A DNA stretch of 64,000 nucleotides from Acidobacteriota bacterium (GCA_016700075.1 CP065000.1:2294001-2358000), one strand, 5' to 3'; shown: positions 25,427 through 34,389, numbered from the stretch's first letter. The notes: generated by a model not told the origin, from the sequence alone. Numbers and translations: made by a program.

Positions 25427-25861
25427 ATGACTATAAGAAGAACAGCAGAAGCAAAATGGAGCGGTAGCATTACCGAGGGCAAGGGGAGCGTAAAGCTTGA
25501 GAGCGGTGCGTTTGAGGGGCCGTATTCGTTCAACGCGCGGTTTGGCGATGACACGTCGATGACGAACCCTGAGGAACTTATTGCCGCGGCCCACGCCGGG
25601 TGTTTCACGATGGCGTTCTCGGGTTTTCTCGGTCGCGCCGGTTTTGAGGCAACGAGCATCGAGACGAAAGCGATCGTCCACGTTGAGAAGGAAGAGGCCG
25701 GATTCTCCATCCCGCGAATTGACCTGATCACCGAGGCTGTCGTGCCGAATATTTCGGACGAGGAGTTTCAAGAGGTCGCGAAGAACGCAAAAGAAAAATG
25801 CCCGGTCTCGCGCGTGCTTGCCGGTGCCGAGATCACGCTCGACGCGACGCTCAAGAGCTAA
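25427..25861 (+). CDS. OsmC-family peroxiredoxin-like protein
   Basis: The product has about 144 residues from the ATG at 25427. The two redox cysteines of the OsmC/Ohr family are visible in AAAHAGCFTMAFSGFL and in AKEKCPVSRVLAG. The subgroup looks like OsmC (organic hydroperoxide reduction) rather than Ohr. A longer frame begins at 25382 but adds an atypical N-terminus. A terminator follows directly. Confidence 0.9.
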   Translation: MTIRRTAEAKWSGSITEGKGSVKLESGAFEGPYSFNARFGDDTSMTNPEELIAAAHAGCFTMAFSGFLGRAGFEATSIETKAIVHVEKEEAGFSIPRIDLITEAVVPNISDEEFQEVAKNAKEKCPVSRVLAGAEITLDATLKS

Positions 25862-25878
25862 CGGCCGATAACCTTGAG

Positions 25879-25924
25879 GCCTCGCGGAGCGGCGGTGTCC
25901 GGATCGCCCTCCGCGGGCTTTTCT
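25879..25924 (+). terminator. Rho-independent terminator after osmC-like gene
   Basis: GCCTCGCGGAG (25879-25889) pairs with CTCCGCGGGC (25909-25918), and TTTTCT follows. It lies 17 bp after the OsmC stop and separates it from the ankyrin gene. Confidence 0.75.
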
Positions 25925-25987
25925 GCGCAACAATATAGGGTCCGGAGGCGTATCTCATGATGCAATTCAATCAGGAGGACGCGGTTA

Positions 25988-26719
25988 ATGGATCAAAGCG
26001 AGATACTCGATAGGATCGCCCGCGGGCGGACGGACCTTGTTTTCGATCTTCTCGCAACGTCAGGATGGAACGAATCGCTTCATTCGGCCGAAGTGAGCCC
26101 GCTCCAATGGTTTATTTATTATAACGACGTAACGGCCCTGAAAGCGGTAATGAATGCCGGTGGCGACCTTTCCGGCATTGACCTCGGGCGGGAACTTGGT
26201 AACGCCGCGTTCTTCGGCCATTGGAAGGTCGCGGACTTCCTTATCGCTAACGGTGCGGACGTGAATTGGTCCGAACCGGAAACTGGCGAAACACCCTTGC
26301 ATAGCGCTCTCTCGAAAGCGGGCCGGCCGTATTACTTTTACGTGGTCAAGTTGCTCGTCGAAAATGGCGCGGACGTCAATGCGCGGACGATTCCCGGGAA
26401 AGCGACCGGGGCATTCATGCGCGACGTCCGCACAAAAGGCGAAACGCCGCTTCACCGGGCGGCCGCTTACGCCGACGCTGAGGCCATCGAATTCCTCATT
26501 CAAAGCGGCGCCGAAAAGGAGGCCCGAGATGCCCATGGCGATTCGCCGCTAAGCTGGGCGAGCGAGCATCTCCGTCCGGGTTCGGTGCTAAAGCTCCTCG
26601 CATTCCCGCCGCATCACATTAGCGATCTTCATGTCGAGCGAAACACTTCCGACCATGGTTGTGGTTGGGGAAACGGCATGGAACGGAATCTACTCGGAGA
26701 CTATCTTCCGGGTGTGTAA
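25988..26719 (+). CDS. Ankyrin-repeat protein
   Basis: The 243-residue protein is built of ankyrin repeats: FFGHWKVADFLIANGADVN, FYVVKLLVENGADVN and AAAYADAEAIEFLIQSGAEK are consecutive helices and loops, and KGETPLHRAA is the canonical turn. No signal or membrane segment is present. It presumably mediates protein contact in the cytoplasm. GGAGG precedes the ATG. The VOC gene follows 4 bp later. Confidence 0.85.
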   Translation: MDQSEILDRIARGRTDLVFDLLATSGWNESLHSAEVSPLQWFIYYNDVTALKAVMNAGGDLSGIDLGRELGNAAFFGHWKVADFLIANGADVNWSEPETGETPLHSALSKAGRPYYFYVVKLLVENGADVNARTIPGKATGAFMRDVRTKGETPLHRAAAYADAEAIEFLIQSGAEKEARDAHGDSPLSWASEHLRPGSVLKLLAFPPHHISDLHVERNTSDHGCGWGNGMERNLLGDYLPGV

Positions 26720-26723
26720 GAAA

Positions 26724-27125
26724 ATGAATATCGAGATCTCTTCGCTGACACCGCTCTTACAGATCTTCAATATGCGGCGGTCGCTTGCCTTCTATCGAGA
26801 TCTTCTCGGCTTTTCGGTGGTTGCCGATTCCGGCGGAGGCGATGACGCAAGCTGGGTATGGCTGCGTAAGGATGGATGCGATCTGATGCTCAATGATCAG
26901 TACGAGCCCGGAAAAGTTCCTGCCGAGCCGCCCGCAGCACGGACCGCTTGGCACTCCGATACCACCCTCTTCTTCGGCTGCGAGAGCGTAGATGAGATAT
27001 TCGACCACCTCCGGCAAAAGGGGATCGACCTCGCCCCGCCGACGAACGCGCCCTACGGAATGCGGCAGTTGGCACTGACCGATCCCGACGGCTACACGCT
27101 TTGCTTCCAACATCCGGTTCGGTGA
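26724..27125 (+). CDS. VOC/glyoxalase-bleomycin resistance-like protein
   Basis: The product has about 133 residues and a paired beta-alpha-beta-beta-beta fold: LLQIFNMRRSLAFYRDLLGF opens the first module and LALTDPDGYTLCFQHP closes the second. Such proteins include metal-dependent isomerases and drug-sequestering proteins; no specific function can be given. The ATG at 26724 is preferred to an in-frame start within the ankyrin gene. Confidence 0.8.
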   Translation: MNIEISSLTPLLQIFNMRRSLAFYRDLLGFSVVADSGGGDDASWVWLRKDGCDLMLNDQYEPGKVPAEPPAARTAWHSDTTLFFGCESVDEIFDHLRQKGIDLAPPTNAPYGMRQLALTDPDGYTLCFQHPVR

Positions 27126-27159
27126 TCCTCGGGGCCTTGGTCACGCTCGTTGCGGGTGT

Positions 27160-27678
27160 TCAGTCTCGCGTGTCGGCCGACGCGACCATCTCGAGCTTTG
27201 TTGCGCCGATATCAACGAGCGGCCCTAGCTCGTACACGTTGCGATAGCCGTAGGTGTAAAGCGAAATATAGGTCGAGATGTTGAGCGATGCCGTCGCCAT
27301 TTTCTTTGGAAAAGGGTCTTCCGCGCCTTCGAAATTGTTGTTGCAGTAGATCAATATCCGCGTGTTCTTGTCGGGGAACAGCGTCGCCAGGCTATCGACC
27401 GTAATGTCCGGAAAGCTCAGGTTCACCGCACCTTTCACATGCATCTCGTTGTATTTTTCAGTGCTGCGGGCATCCAGTATCACGGTTCCCGGCTCGCGGC
27501 TCATTCGGATGAATTCTTCTTCGGTCAAACGCCGCGTCGAGCGGTGCTTTGCCGCCTCTCCGGCGAGCTTCAAATAACCTTCCATATCGATCGCGGGATT
27601 CGGAATGTCGCCGCCGATCTGTCCAAATCCGGACGCCGCTGTAAACAGTATCGCGAGACTCATTACTATAGCTTTCAT
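27160..27678 (-). CDS. Exported rhodanese-like protein
   Basis: The 172-residue product has a signal peptide (MSLAILFTAASGFGQ) and a rhodanese-like domain with GTVILDARSTEKYNEMHVKG at its start. At the catalytic position it reads IYCNNNFEGAEDP, with a cysteine (YCNNN) as expected for the active-site loop. It is probably periplasmic and may bind or transfer sulfur. It is divergent from the EF-Tu-like secreted protein across 147 bp. Confidence 0.8.
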   Translation of the reverse strand: MKAIVMSLAILFTAASGFGQIGGDIPNPAIDMEGYLKLAGEAAKHRSTRRLTEEEFIRMSREPGTVILDARSTEKYNEMHVKGAVNLSFPDITVDSLATLFPDKNTRILIYCNNNFEGAEDPFPKKMATASLNISTYISLYTYGYRNVYELGPLVDIGATKLEMVASADTRD

Positions 27679-27825
27679 GGTGTTACCTCTCTTTCCTCTC
27701 TAGAACGCCCGTGTGATGCGCGTCTTGCAAAATGAGGTGCCTGAAATATCGATTGCCTGGGCATCGCATTTCGAGTAGCATGAATCTCAGCTTCGACTTA
27801 CAGTAGAAAATCGGAGACCCCTCAT

Positions 27826-28479
27826 ATGAAAATGCTTTCTTTATTGGCAATGATCCTCGTGTGTTCGACGTTGGTTTTTGGACAAAAAGTTGAAACAAAA
27901 CCCGAGCCGTTCTTTATGGAGATCGAGGATATGTTCCCGGTCTCAGGTGCCGGGATAATGATCAGAGGAACCATAGAGCGCGGTAAAGTAAAGGTCGGTG
28001 ATGAGGTGGAGCTTGTCGGGATCAAGCCGACAAAAGCGACCTCCGTCGTGCGCATCATCAAACCGCCGATCCGCGAGATGCAGACCGAGGCCGCCAAAGG
28101 TGACGCGGTCGGCATCGTACTCAAAGGCGTTGAAAAAGACGACCTAAGCCGCGGCCAGGTCATTGCAAAGCCGGGAAGCATAACCGCCGTCTCAAGATTC
28201 AAGGCCACGCTGGACATGGTCGCTCCGCTTGCCGGCGGCCGACGCACACCTTTTTTTACGGGCTATCGTCCGCAGGTCTTCATCCGTCTAGGTATGTACG
28301 CCGGCATCGTGACGCTGCCGTCCGGTGTCGATTCCGTCGAACCGGGTGCCAAAGCCGTCGAGGTCGAGATAGAACTCAACTCTCCGGCGGCTCTCGAAAA
28401 AGGGACCGCTTTTGAACTAAAAGAGGGCGGCCGAGTCGTTGGTAAGGGCACTGTCGTAACGTTCGATAAACCGAAATAA
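27826..28479 (+). CDS. Secreted EF-Tu domain II-III protein lacking the GTPase domain
   Basis: The 217-residue protein starts with a signal peptide (about residues 1-20, ending VFGQ). The mature part aligns throughout with domains II and III of EF-Tu: FFMEIEDMFPVSGAGIMIRG, IERGKVKVGDEVELVG, LSRGQVIAKPGSI, GGRRTPFFTGYRPQVF and FELKEGGRVVGKGTV correspond in order to segments of the tuf gene at 61285. The whole G domain (P-loop, DCPGH, NKVD) is absent, so it cannot be a translation factor. It may be an exported binding protein; that is inference. It has its own start region facing the rhodanese gene. Confidence 0.85.
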   Translation: MKMLSLLAMILVCSTLVFGQKVETKPEPFFMEIEDMFPVSGAGIMIRGTIERGKVKVGDEVELVGIKPTKATSVVRIIKPPIREMQTEAAKGDAVGIVLKGVEKDDLSRGQVIAKPGSITAVSRFKATLDMVAPLAGGRRTPFFTGYRPQVFIRLGMYAGIVTLPSGVDSVEPGAKAVEVEIELNSPAALEKGTAFELKEGGRVVGKGTVVTFDKPK

Positions 28480-28504
28480 AAAATACATCCGCATTTCACG
28501 GATG
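28476..28504 (-). terminator. Terminator of the minus-strand HTH gene
   Basis: CATCCG (28486-28491) and CGGATG (28499-28504) form a short hairpin. On the minus strand it is followed by a T-rich run, so it would end the gene at 28519-28752. Confidence 0.5.
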
Positions 28505-28518
28505 AACTGCGGGAGCTA

Positions 28519-28752
28519 TTACCCGTCGAGCCCCTTCACCCAATCCAGAAAAGAATCCTCATAAACCAGCCAGGCCTCGCCGTCCGATCGGCGAGGTGCC
28601 GTTTCGAACGTGCCGTCCTCGCACATCGCCAATAGAGCTCGACGCGAAGGCGGCGGGACGATGATGCGGTGAACGCGTATGAGCCGCTCGATCTCAGACA
28701 GGCGGAGCTTCGTACGCGGCGACAAATCCAATAATCGTTGTGTAGTGTTCAT
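28519..28752 (-). CDS. Small helix-turn-helix/excisionase-like protein
   Basis: The 77-residue product reads LRLSEIERLIRVHRIIVPPP then SRRALLAMCEDGTFET and ends WLVYEDSFLDWVKGLDG. That layout resembles MerR/excisionase-type winged helices that fold around a short DNA-binding helix. The call is tentative. It faces away from the phage-like head cassette and has its own terminator, so it might be a regulator of that element. Confidence 0.5.
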   Translation of the reverse strand: MNTTQRLLDLSPRTKLRLSEIERLIRVHRIIVPPPSRRALLAMCEDGTFETAPRRSDGEAWLVYEDSFLDWVKGLDG

Positions 28753-29021
28753 GTGCGTTTCGTGTGTGTTCAGTAGGATCCATGGCCGCGAAAAGCGGTC
28801 GTGAAATGTCGGTCTGCGGATGGGATACGCAAAATATGCAGAAACGAGAAAATGATGTAAAGACTTTCATAATACTGCATTCTGCGAATTTCAGCATATC
28901 AATTTCCGTCCTTTTGTTCTAACCTCGCAATTGTTCGGGCGATATGTAAGCGGCGAATTAAATCTCATTGAATCGGCTTCGCCCATTATCGTCCGAACGT
29001 TCTCTAATATACAACAACCAA

Positions 29022-30032
29022 ATGTTTTTATCAAACGAAAAATTTACAAATTTCACTTCCGAGGACCTCGCAAAGGCGCTGGCGATCGTGAATATCTTTG
29101 AGACGTCGCGGCCGATCGGCAACTTCACGGCGTGTGTGGTGCTGGGCGACGGAGCCGGCGTTTCATACGGCATCAGCCAGTTCACGCACCGTTCGGGCTC
29201 GCTGGCAAAGGTCGTCGAACGATATCTCGCGACCGGTGCCGACGCGGGCAGAACAAAGCTGCGTGCATCGCTGCCGCTGCTCAGAAAAACGTCCGTTGCC
29301 GCGATCAGAATGCTTGCCGCGGACGCTGCTTTCAAGAACGCTCTTCGTGCCGCAGGCCGCACGCCCGAGATGCAGCGTGTTCAGATCGAGGCGGCGTTCG
29401 ATCTATATCTTTCACCCGCCATTGAGGTCTGCCGGCGTTACGGTTTTCGCGAACCGCTGTCGCTCGCGGTCATTTACGATTCGCTGAATCACGGTTCGTG
29501 GGAACGCATCGCCGCACGCGTGCGGACCAAACGCAGCAGCGAGCGGCTGTGGATCACAGACTACGTCCGCAAACGCCATCTGTGGCTGACGAACGTCCCG
29601 CGGCTCGCGGCGACGAATTACCGCACGCGTTTCTTCCTCGGCGAGATCGAGCGCGGCAATTGGGCGCTTCGCCTGCCGCTTCGGGTTCACGGGTATCGGC
29701 TGACAGAACGTAGCCTGCCGAAAATTCACGCGGCCACGCCGCACATCGCCGAAACCGCAGACACACCGATATCCGAAACAGAAGCCGGCATTTTCGACGG
29801 CATTCACCAAGCAGCAGAAGAGGTTCGCACGCGTGCGGATTCCGTGAAGTCTTTATGGGCGACGGTCGGCGGAACGGCGTGGCAGGCGGCGTGGGCGGCC
29901 GCGTCGGCTCTCCTGGAAATTCCGCGCGAGGTTTGGATCGTCGCGGCGGTGATCGCAGGCGTTCTGGTACTGGCATACATCTACCGGCAGACGCTTTTGG
30001 GACGCATCAGGGAGGAAAAATGCAGGACGTAA
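29022..30032 (+). CDS. GH46 chitosanase-like endolysin with C-terminal membrane anchor
   Basis: The protein has about 336 residues from ATG 29022; a TTG at 28968 is an alternative. The N-terminal half resembles GH46 chitosanases of the lysozyme superfamily: IVNIFETSRPIGNFTA supplies the catalytic Glu, and LGDGAGVSYGISQFTHRSGS supplies the Asp and the glycine-rich loop. A membrane segment (VWIVAAVIAGVLVLAYIY) lies close to the C-terminus. Its place before a holin-like gene and the terminase gene suggests a cell-wall lytic role for the phage-like element. The next gene overlaps it by 13 bp. Confidence 0.7.
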   Translation: MFLSNEKFTNFTSEDLAKALAIVNIFETSRPIGNFTACVVLGDGAGVSYGISQFTHRSGSLAKVVERYLATGADAGRTKLRASLPLLRKTSVAAIRMLAADAAFKNALRAAGRTPEMQRVQIEAAFDLYLSPAIEVCRRYGFREPLSLAVIYDSLNHGSWERIAARVRTKRSSERLWITDYVRKRHLWLTNVPRLAATNYRTRFFLGEIERGNWALRLPLRVHGYRLTERSLPKIHAATPHIAETADTPISETEAGIFDGIHQAAEEVRTRADSVKSLWATVGGTAWQAAWAAASALLEIPREVWIVAAVIAGVLVLAYIYRQTLLGRIREEKCRT

Positions 30033-30208
30033 AGAACATCATTCTCGCTTGGTTCAGCACGGCGACGGGTTTGCTTGCGGCAGCGACGGACCGGCTGACG
30101 CTGACCGTAGTTTCGGTCGTCGTGCTGCCTATTCTTTTTTTCGTAATCGGCAAAACGTCGATGTACTGCTGCAGATCTATCTGCACCGACGCAAATGACG
30201 TTCCGTGA
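30020..30208 (+). CDS. Holin-like small membrane protein
   Basis: The 62-residue protein has one long hydrophobic segment (LTLTVVSVVVLPILFFVIG) after an amphipathic N-terminus. It is preceded by a GGAGG ribosome-binding site 4-5 bp before the ATG. It overlaps the endolysin gene and ends in GTGA with the terminase start. Size and position fit a holin, but no holin family is recognised. Confidence 0.6.
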   Translation: MQDVKNIILAWFSTATGLLAAATDRLTLTVVSVVVLPILFFVIGKTSMYCCRSICTDANDVP

Positions 30209-31542
30209 CAAAACAAAGACCGTCGGACGAGTTTCCGGCGTGGCTGGCGGAAACGTCGAACTGGAAATGGCATCGCCGGCACCAAAGGTTTCTTTACCGC
30301 CATCTGAAACGCGTAACTTCCGGCCGTTGCCGGCGGTTGATGATCTTTATGCCGCCGCGTCACGGCAAGAGCGAAACGGTGACCATTCGATACACGGCGT
30401 GGCGCATTGAGCGCGAGAGGACATTGAAAGTGATACTGGGCTGCTACAACCAAAGGCTCGCGAACCGTTTTTCGCGAAATATCCGCCGCATTGCCGCCGA
30501 GCGAATCGGCCTGGCGAGGGACAGCCGTGCGGCAGACGAATGGGAAACGCGCGAGGGCGGCGGCGTCCGTGCCGTAGGTGTCGGGGCGGGCGTTACAGGA
30601 TTCGGTGCGTCGCTGATAGTTATCGACGACCCGGTGAAAAGCCGTGCTCTGGCCGAAAGCCCCGTCTATCGCGAGAACGTCTGGGATTGGTTCAATGACG
30701 ATATTTACACTCGGCTCGAACCGAAAGGCACGATCATTCTGATCCAGACACGCTGGCATGAGGACGACCTCGCAGGCCGTCTGCTCAAACGCATGGCAGA
30801 GGGCGGCGAGAAATGGGACGTCGTCCGTTTGCCCGCGATCGCGGAAGAGAACGATCCGATGCGGCGCAAGCCCGGCGAGGCTCTGTGGCCCGGGCGTTTC
30901 AGCGTTTCCGATCTCGAACGCATACGCGCGCAGCAGGGCAGTCATTCATTCGAATCGCTCTATCAGCAAAATCCGACGCCCCGCGAAGGCGGCATCTTCA
31001 AACGACATTGGTTCACGCGTTTTGTCGATAGCCCGCCGAAGCATCTTCGCTGGGTCCGCGGATATGACCTTGCGGTCTCGACAAAAACGTCTGCCGACTA
31101 CACGGCGAGTTTTCTGTGCGGACTCGACGAACGCACGGGCGAGCTGTACATAGCGGACGGCTTTCGCGGGCAGATCGAATATCCCGCACAGCGGCGTTAC
31201 GTGCTGAGCAGGCTTGAGGCTGAACCGCACGTCCTTCACTCGATCGAAAGCTCTCTCCACGGCAAGGCTTTGCTGCAGGACCTTCGCAGCGACAGGCGTT
31301 CCGCCGGACGGTCGCTGTGCGGTGTCGATGTTGACGCGGACAAACTGACGCGTTCGCTCGGCTGGGCGGCATTGGCAGAGGAAGGCAAGGTCGTGCTGGT
31401 TCGCGGCGGCTGGAATGAGGAGTTCATCGACGAGGTTTGTTCCTTCCCGCACGGCCGGCACGACGATCAGGTCGATGCCGTCAGCATGGCTTGGCGAATG
31501 ATCCGAAAAGGCAGGAAAAAGGGCCTCGTTGCCTTTGACTAA
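30205..31542 (+). CDS. Phage terminase large subunit (TerL)
   Basis: This 445-residue DNA-packaging motor protein starts at GTG 30205. Walker A is FMPPRHGKSETV, Walker B is SLIVIDDPV, and a coupling motif follows at TIILIQTRWHEDDLA. The C-terminal RNase H-like nuclease has acidic residues in VRGYDLAVSTKTSADYTA, HSIESSLHGKAL and GRHDDQVDAVSMAW. All expected catalytic sites are intact. No small terminase subunit gene is adjacent. Confidence 0.92.
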   Translation: MTKQRPSDEFPAWLAETSNWKWHRRHQRFLYRHLKRVTSGRCRRLMIFMPPRHGKSETVTIRYTAWRIERERTLKVILGCYNQRLANRFSRNIRRIAAERIGLARDSRAADEWETREGGGVRAVGVGAGVTGFGASLIVIDDPVKSRALAESPVYRENVWDWFNDDIYTRLEPKGTIILIQTRWHEDDLAGRLLKRMAEGGEKWDVVRLPAIAEENDPMRRKPGEALWPGRFSVSDLERIRAQQGSHSFESLYQQNPTPREGGIFKRHWFTRFVDSPPKHLRWVRGYDLAVSTKTSADYTASFLCGLDERTGELYIADGFRGQIEYPAQRRYVLSRLEAEPHVLHSIESSLHGKALLQDLRSDRRSAGRSLCGVDVDADKLTRSLGWAALAEEGKVVLVRGGWNEEFIDEVCSFPHGRHDDQVDAVSMAWRMIRKGRKKGLVAFD

Positions 31543-31546
31543 ACTT

Positions 31547-32800
31547 ATGAAAAATAACGACATCGAAAAAGCAATAACACGCATTCGCAGCGGTGCCGCG
31601 AGATACGCGAAAGCGGAACGCTATTACGAAGGCCGGCACGATCTGGCATTTGCGACAGAGAAATTTCAGAACACCTTCGGCTCGCTGTTTCGCGAATTCG
31701 CACTCAATCTGTGCCCCATCGTCTGTGACGCGGTTCGCGACAAACTGCGGATCACGGGCTTTAGTTCCGAGGTCGAAAATGCGGGCACGGCGGTCCGCAG
31801 CGTCAACGCGATCTGGCGGCGCAACCGTATGGAGACGCGAGCGGGCGAAGCACATAAAGAAGCGCTTCGCTGCGGCGATGCATACGTCGTCGTCTGGCCG
31901 AATGCCCGCGGTGAGGCCGTTATACATCCGAACCGTGCGGCGAACATGGCCGTCTTTTACGACGACGAAACGCCCGGCGTCGTCACGCTCGCGGCAAAAC
32001 GCTGGCGGGTCGAGACGGGCGGCGAGCGGCTGAATCTTTACTATGCCGATCGCATCGAAAAATACTCTTGCGGGGAAAACGGCGGCGAAAAATTCACACG
32101 CGACGCCGTGGTGAAGAATCCTTTTGGCGTCGTGCCGGTCTTTCATTTTGCAAATAACGCGGACATCGGCAGTTCGGGCCGTTCGGAGCTCGATGCCGCG
32201 ATCCCCGTGCAGGACGGGCTCAACAAATCCGTGCTCGACATGCTCGTCGCGATGGAATTTGCGGCGTATCGCCAGCGTTGGGCCGCAGGGATAGAACTCG
32301 ATCTGGACCAGGACGGCAAACCGGTCGCGCCGTTTCGTGCGGGCGTCGAACATCTGTGGATCTCGGAAAATCCGGACGCGAAATTCGGCGATTTTGAGGC
32401 CGCCAGGCTCGACCAATTCCTGAAAGTAAAGGACAGCTTCCGCGTCGATATGGCGACGGTCACAGGGACGCCGCTGCATTATTTCGTGCAGAATGCGTCG
32501 GGTTTCCCGAGCGGCGAATCGCTGCGGCGTGCCGAATCGCGATTCCTCGCAAAGGTGCGTGACCGGCAGGCGGCGTTCGGCGAAGTTTGGGCCGATGTGA
32601 TGTCGTTCGCACTGCGTATAAAGACGGGCCGCCATGCGCATTTGCGGACACTGTGGGAAGACGCCGCGCCGCCGTCCGAAAAGGAAAGGCTCGGAAATCT
32701 ATTGTTGAAACGTCAGCTCGGCATACCGCAAACGCGGCTTCTGGCCGAGGCCGGTTACGGTGCCGCTGAGTCTGATAGAAAAAATGAGGAGGAAATATGA
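31547..32800 (+). CDS. Phage portal protein (SPP1 gp6-like)
   Basis: The 417-residue protein matches the gp6-like portal family, which forms the dodecameric ring through which DNA enters the head. Segments such as LNLCPIVCDAVRDKLRITGF, NPFGVVPVFHFAN and TPLHYFVQNASGFPSGESLR are typical of the family. The ATG at 31547 is used; a TTG 18 bp earlier is also in frame. It follows terL by 4 bp and overlaps the scaffold-like gene by 4 bp. Confidence 0.85.
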   Translation: MKNNDIEKAITRIRSGAARYAKAERYYEGRHDLAFATEKFQNTFGSLFREFALNLCPIVCDAVRDKLRITGFSSEVENAGTAVRSVNAIWRRNRMETRAGEAHKEALRCGDAYVVVWPNARGEAVIHPNRAANMAVFYDDETPGVVTLAAKRWRVETGGERLNLYYADRIEKYSCGENGGEKFTRDAVVKNPFGVVPVFHFANNADIGSSGRSELDAAIPVQDGLNKSVLDMLVAMEFAAYRQRWAAGIELDLDQDGKPVAPFRAGVEHLWISENPDAKFGDFEAARLDQFLKVKDSFRVDMATVTGTPLHYFVQNASGFPSGESLRRAESRFLAKVRDRQAAFGEVWADVMSFALRIKTGRHAHLRTLWEDAAPPSEKERLGNLLLKRQLGIPQTRLLAEAGYGAAESDRKNEEEI

Positions 32801-33189
32801 AAGACCAAAACACGGACGAAACGCCGTCCGCAGAGAACGAACTTGAAAAGCTGCGTGCGGAAAATGAGGAGCTCAAATTGGCGATGCGCCGAGCCGAGGT
32901 TCACCGGCAGGTAACGGGAGAACTGACGGCGGCGGGAGCGCGTTCGCCGGAGCTGCTGTTGAAAGTGATCGGCGATGACGATCTGGAAAACGCGGCAAAG
33001 GACGCGGCCGCGTACGTCGCGAAACTGCGTGGGCAATATCCCGAGCAGTTTGCAACGCCGGGCGGCGACATTGGCGGCGGTTCGGGACGAAATTCCACGA
33101 TGCTCAGCCGCGAACAGCTTGCCGCGATGACTCCGCAGGAGATCGCCGAACTTGATTGGGACGAGGTGCGCGCCTGTTTGAGCGCATAG
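32797..33189 (+). CDS. Putative head scaffolding protein
   Basis: The 130-residue protein is acidic, with a coiled-coil N-terminus (ENELEKLRAENEELKLAMRR) and a glycine-rich linker GGDIGGGSGRN. Position between portal and coat, size and coiled coil fit a scaffold; the family itself is not recognised with certainty. It overlaps the portal gene as ATGA. Confidence 0.65.
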   Translation: MKDQNTDETPSAENELEKLRAENEELKLAMRRAEVHRQVTGELTAAGARSPELLLKVIGDDDLENAAKDAAAYVAKLRGQYPEQFATPGGDIGGGSGRNSTMLSREQLAAMTPQEIAELDWDEVRACLSA

Positions 33190-33214
33190 GAAAGATAAGG
33201 AGAAAACGAGAATT

Positions 33215-34063
33215 ATGGCATTGAGTTTTATACCGACAGTATGGGCTTCGCGGCTGCTGACCGCACTTTCGGCATCGCTGGTCTACGGCCAGCGTCTGGT
33301 CGCGAACCGCGACTACGAGGGCGAGATACGCTCCGCGGGCAACACCGTAAAGATCGCCTCCGTGGGCGATGTTTCTATCGGCGAATACACCAAGGACGAG
33401 GACATCGACGACCCCGAGGTGCTGACCGACGACGAGCAGACGCTCACGATCGATCAGCAGCGTTACTTTAATTTTTATGTGGACAGCATCGACCGCGCAC
33501 AGCAGAACGTCAACGTGCTGGACGAGGCGATGGGGCGTTCGGCGTGGGCTCTGCGCGATGTGGCGGACCGATTTCTGGCGGGGCTGATGGAACAGGCCGT
33601 CCTACCGGGAAACAAGATCGGATCTAACGCCACGCCAATTGTCCCGACAAAGGACGACGCCTACGAATACCTCGTCGATCTCGGCGTCAAACTGGACGAG
33701 GCGAACGTGCCGATCGAAGGGCGTTTCGTCGTAGTGCCGGCGTGGTTTCACGGGCTGCTGCTCAAGGACGAGCGTTTTATCCGCACAGGTGCGTCGGGCG
33801 ACCGGCGTCTGCGGAACGGCGAGGTCGGCGAGGCGGCAGGTTTCTCCATTCTGAAATCGAATAATGTGCCCGCCATCTCCGGTGCGAAGTACAAGATACT
33901 CGCCGGCCACTCGATGGCGACAGCCTATGTCGAGCAGATCCTCGACGTGCAGACGTACAAGCCCGAGAAACGTTTCGGCGACGCGGTCAAAGGCCTGCAC
34001 GTTTACGGTGCAAAGGTCGTGCGGCCCTCGGCGTTGGCGTGTCTGATCGCAAGCAAGAGCTGA
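33215..34063 (+). CDS. Major capsid protein, P22 coat-like
   Basis: The 282-residue product resembles the P22 gp5-type HK97-fold coat family. The N-terminus FIPTVWASRLLTALSASLVY is the family's opening, and TVKIASVGDVSIGEYTKDED and WALRDVADRFLAGLMEQAV follow as the N-arm and spine helix. RFVVVPAWFHGLLLKDERFI and KVVRPSALACLI close the fold. It is a complete coat protein and is preceded by an AAGGAG site. Confidence 0.85.
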   Translation: MALSFIPTVWASRLLTALSASLVYGQRLVANRDYEGEIRSAGNTVKIASVGDVSIGEYTKDEDIDDPEVLTDDEQTLTIDQQRYFNFYVDSIDRAQQNVNVLDEAMGRSAWALRDVADRFLAGLMEQAVLPGNKIGSNATPIVPTKDDAYEYLVDLGVKLDEANVPIEGRFVVVPAWFHGLLLKDERFIRTGASGDRRLRNGEVGEAAGFSILKSNNVPAISGAKYKILAGHSMATAYVEQILDVQTYKPEKRFGDAVKGLHVYGAKVVRPSALACLIASKS

Positions 34064-34065
34064 CA

Positions 34066-34389
34066 ATGACGAAACTTGACGAACTGAAACTGCTGACCGC
34101 GTGGGACGTCGAGCCCACGCTTACCGAAGACGAACTCGAAGACCTGCTCGGCTCGGCGTCAAAAGAAGATGCCGCGGGGATTGCTCCCGGCGATGACGAT
34201 TGGGAGCCAACGTATGATCTGAACCGAGCCGCCGCACGCGTTTGGCTTGTAAAGGCTGCCCGCACGTCCGCGACCGTCGAGGCCGCTTCGGAAGACACCG
34301 GAACGGCGACCTCTCGCGTTTTCGAGAACTGCCTCGCGATGGCGCGGTTCTATTCCGCCAAACGCTCCGCTACGGCGTTTACAGGCTGA
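34066..34389 (+). CDS. Putative head-tail connector-like protein
   Basis: The 107-residue acidic protein (from ATG 34066; a longer start at 34039 overlaps the coat gene) has TLTEDELEDLLGSASKEDAA near its start and WEPTYDLNRAAARVWLVKAA in the middle. Such helical proteins follow coat genes in many phages as connectors, so position is the main support. It is the last gene of the head cassette; no tail genes follow. Confidence 0.55.
   Translation: MTKLDELKLLTAWDVEPTLTEDELEDLLGSASKEDAAGIAPGDDDWEPTYDLNRAAARVWLVKAARTSATVEAASEDTGTATSRVFENCLAMARFYSAKRSATAFTG

Noticed and set aside
30330..30360. PPATAG-like peptide on the strand opposite terL as a second copy of the hppD repeat
   Set aside because: The DNA there lacks the AACCACC/GGTGGTT stem and encodes the conserved TerL Walker A region on the plus strand, so the resemblance is chance.
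31481..32641. 386-codon minus-strand frame opposite the portal gene
   Set aside because: The portal gene fits the coupled head operon; the opposite frame has no recognisable motif.
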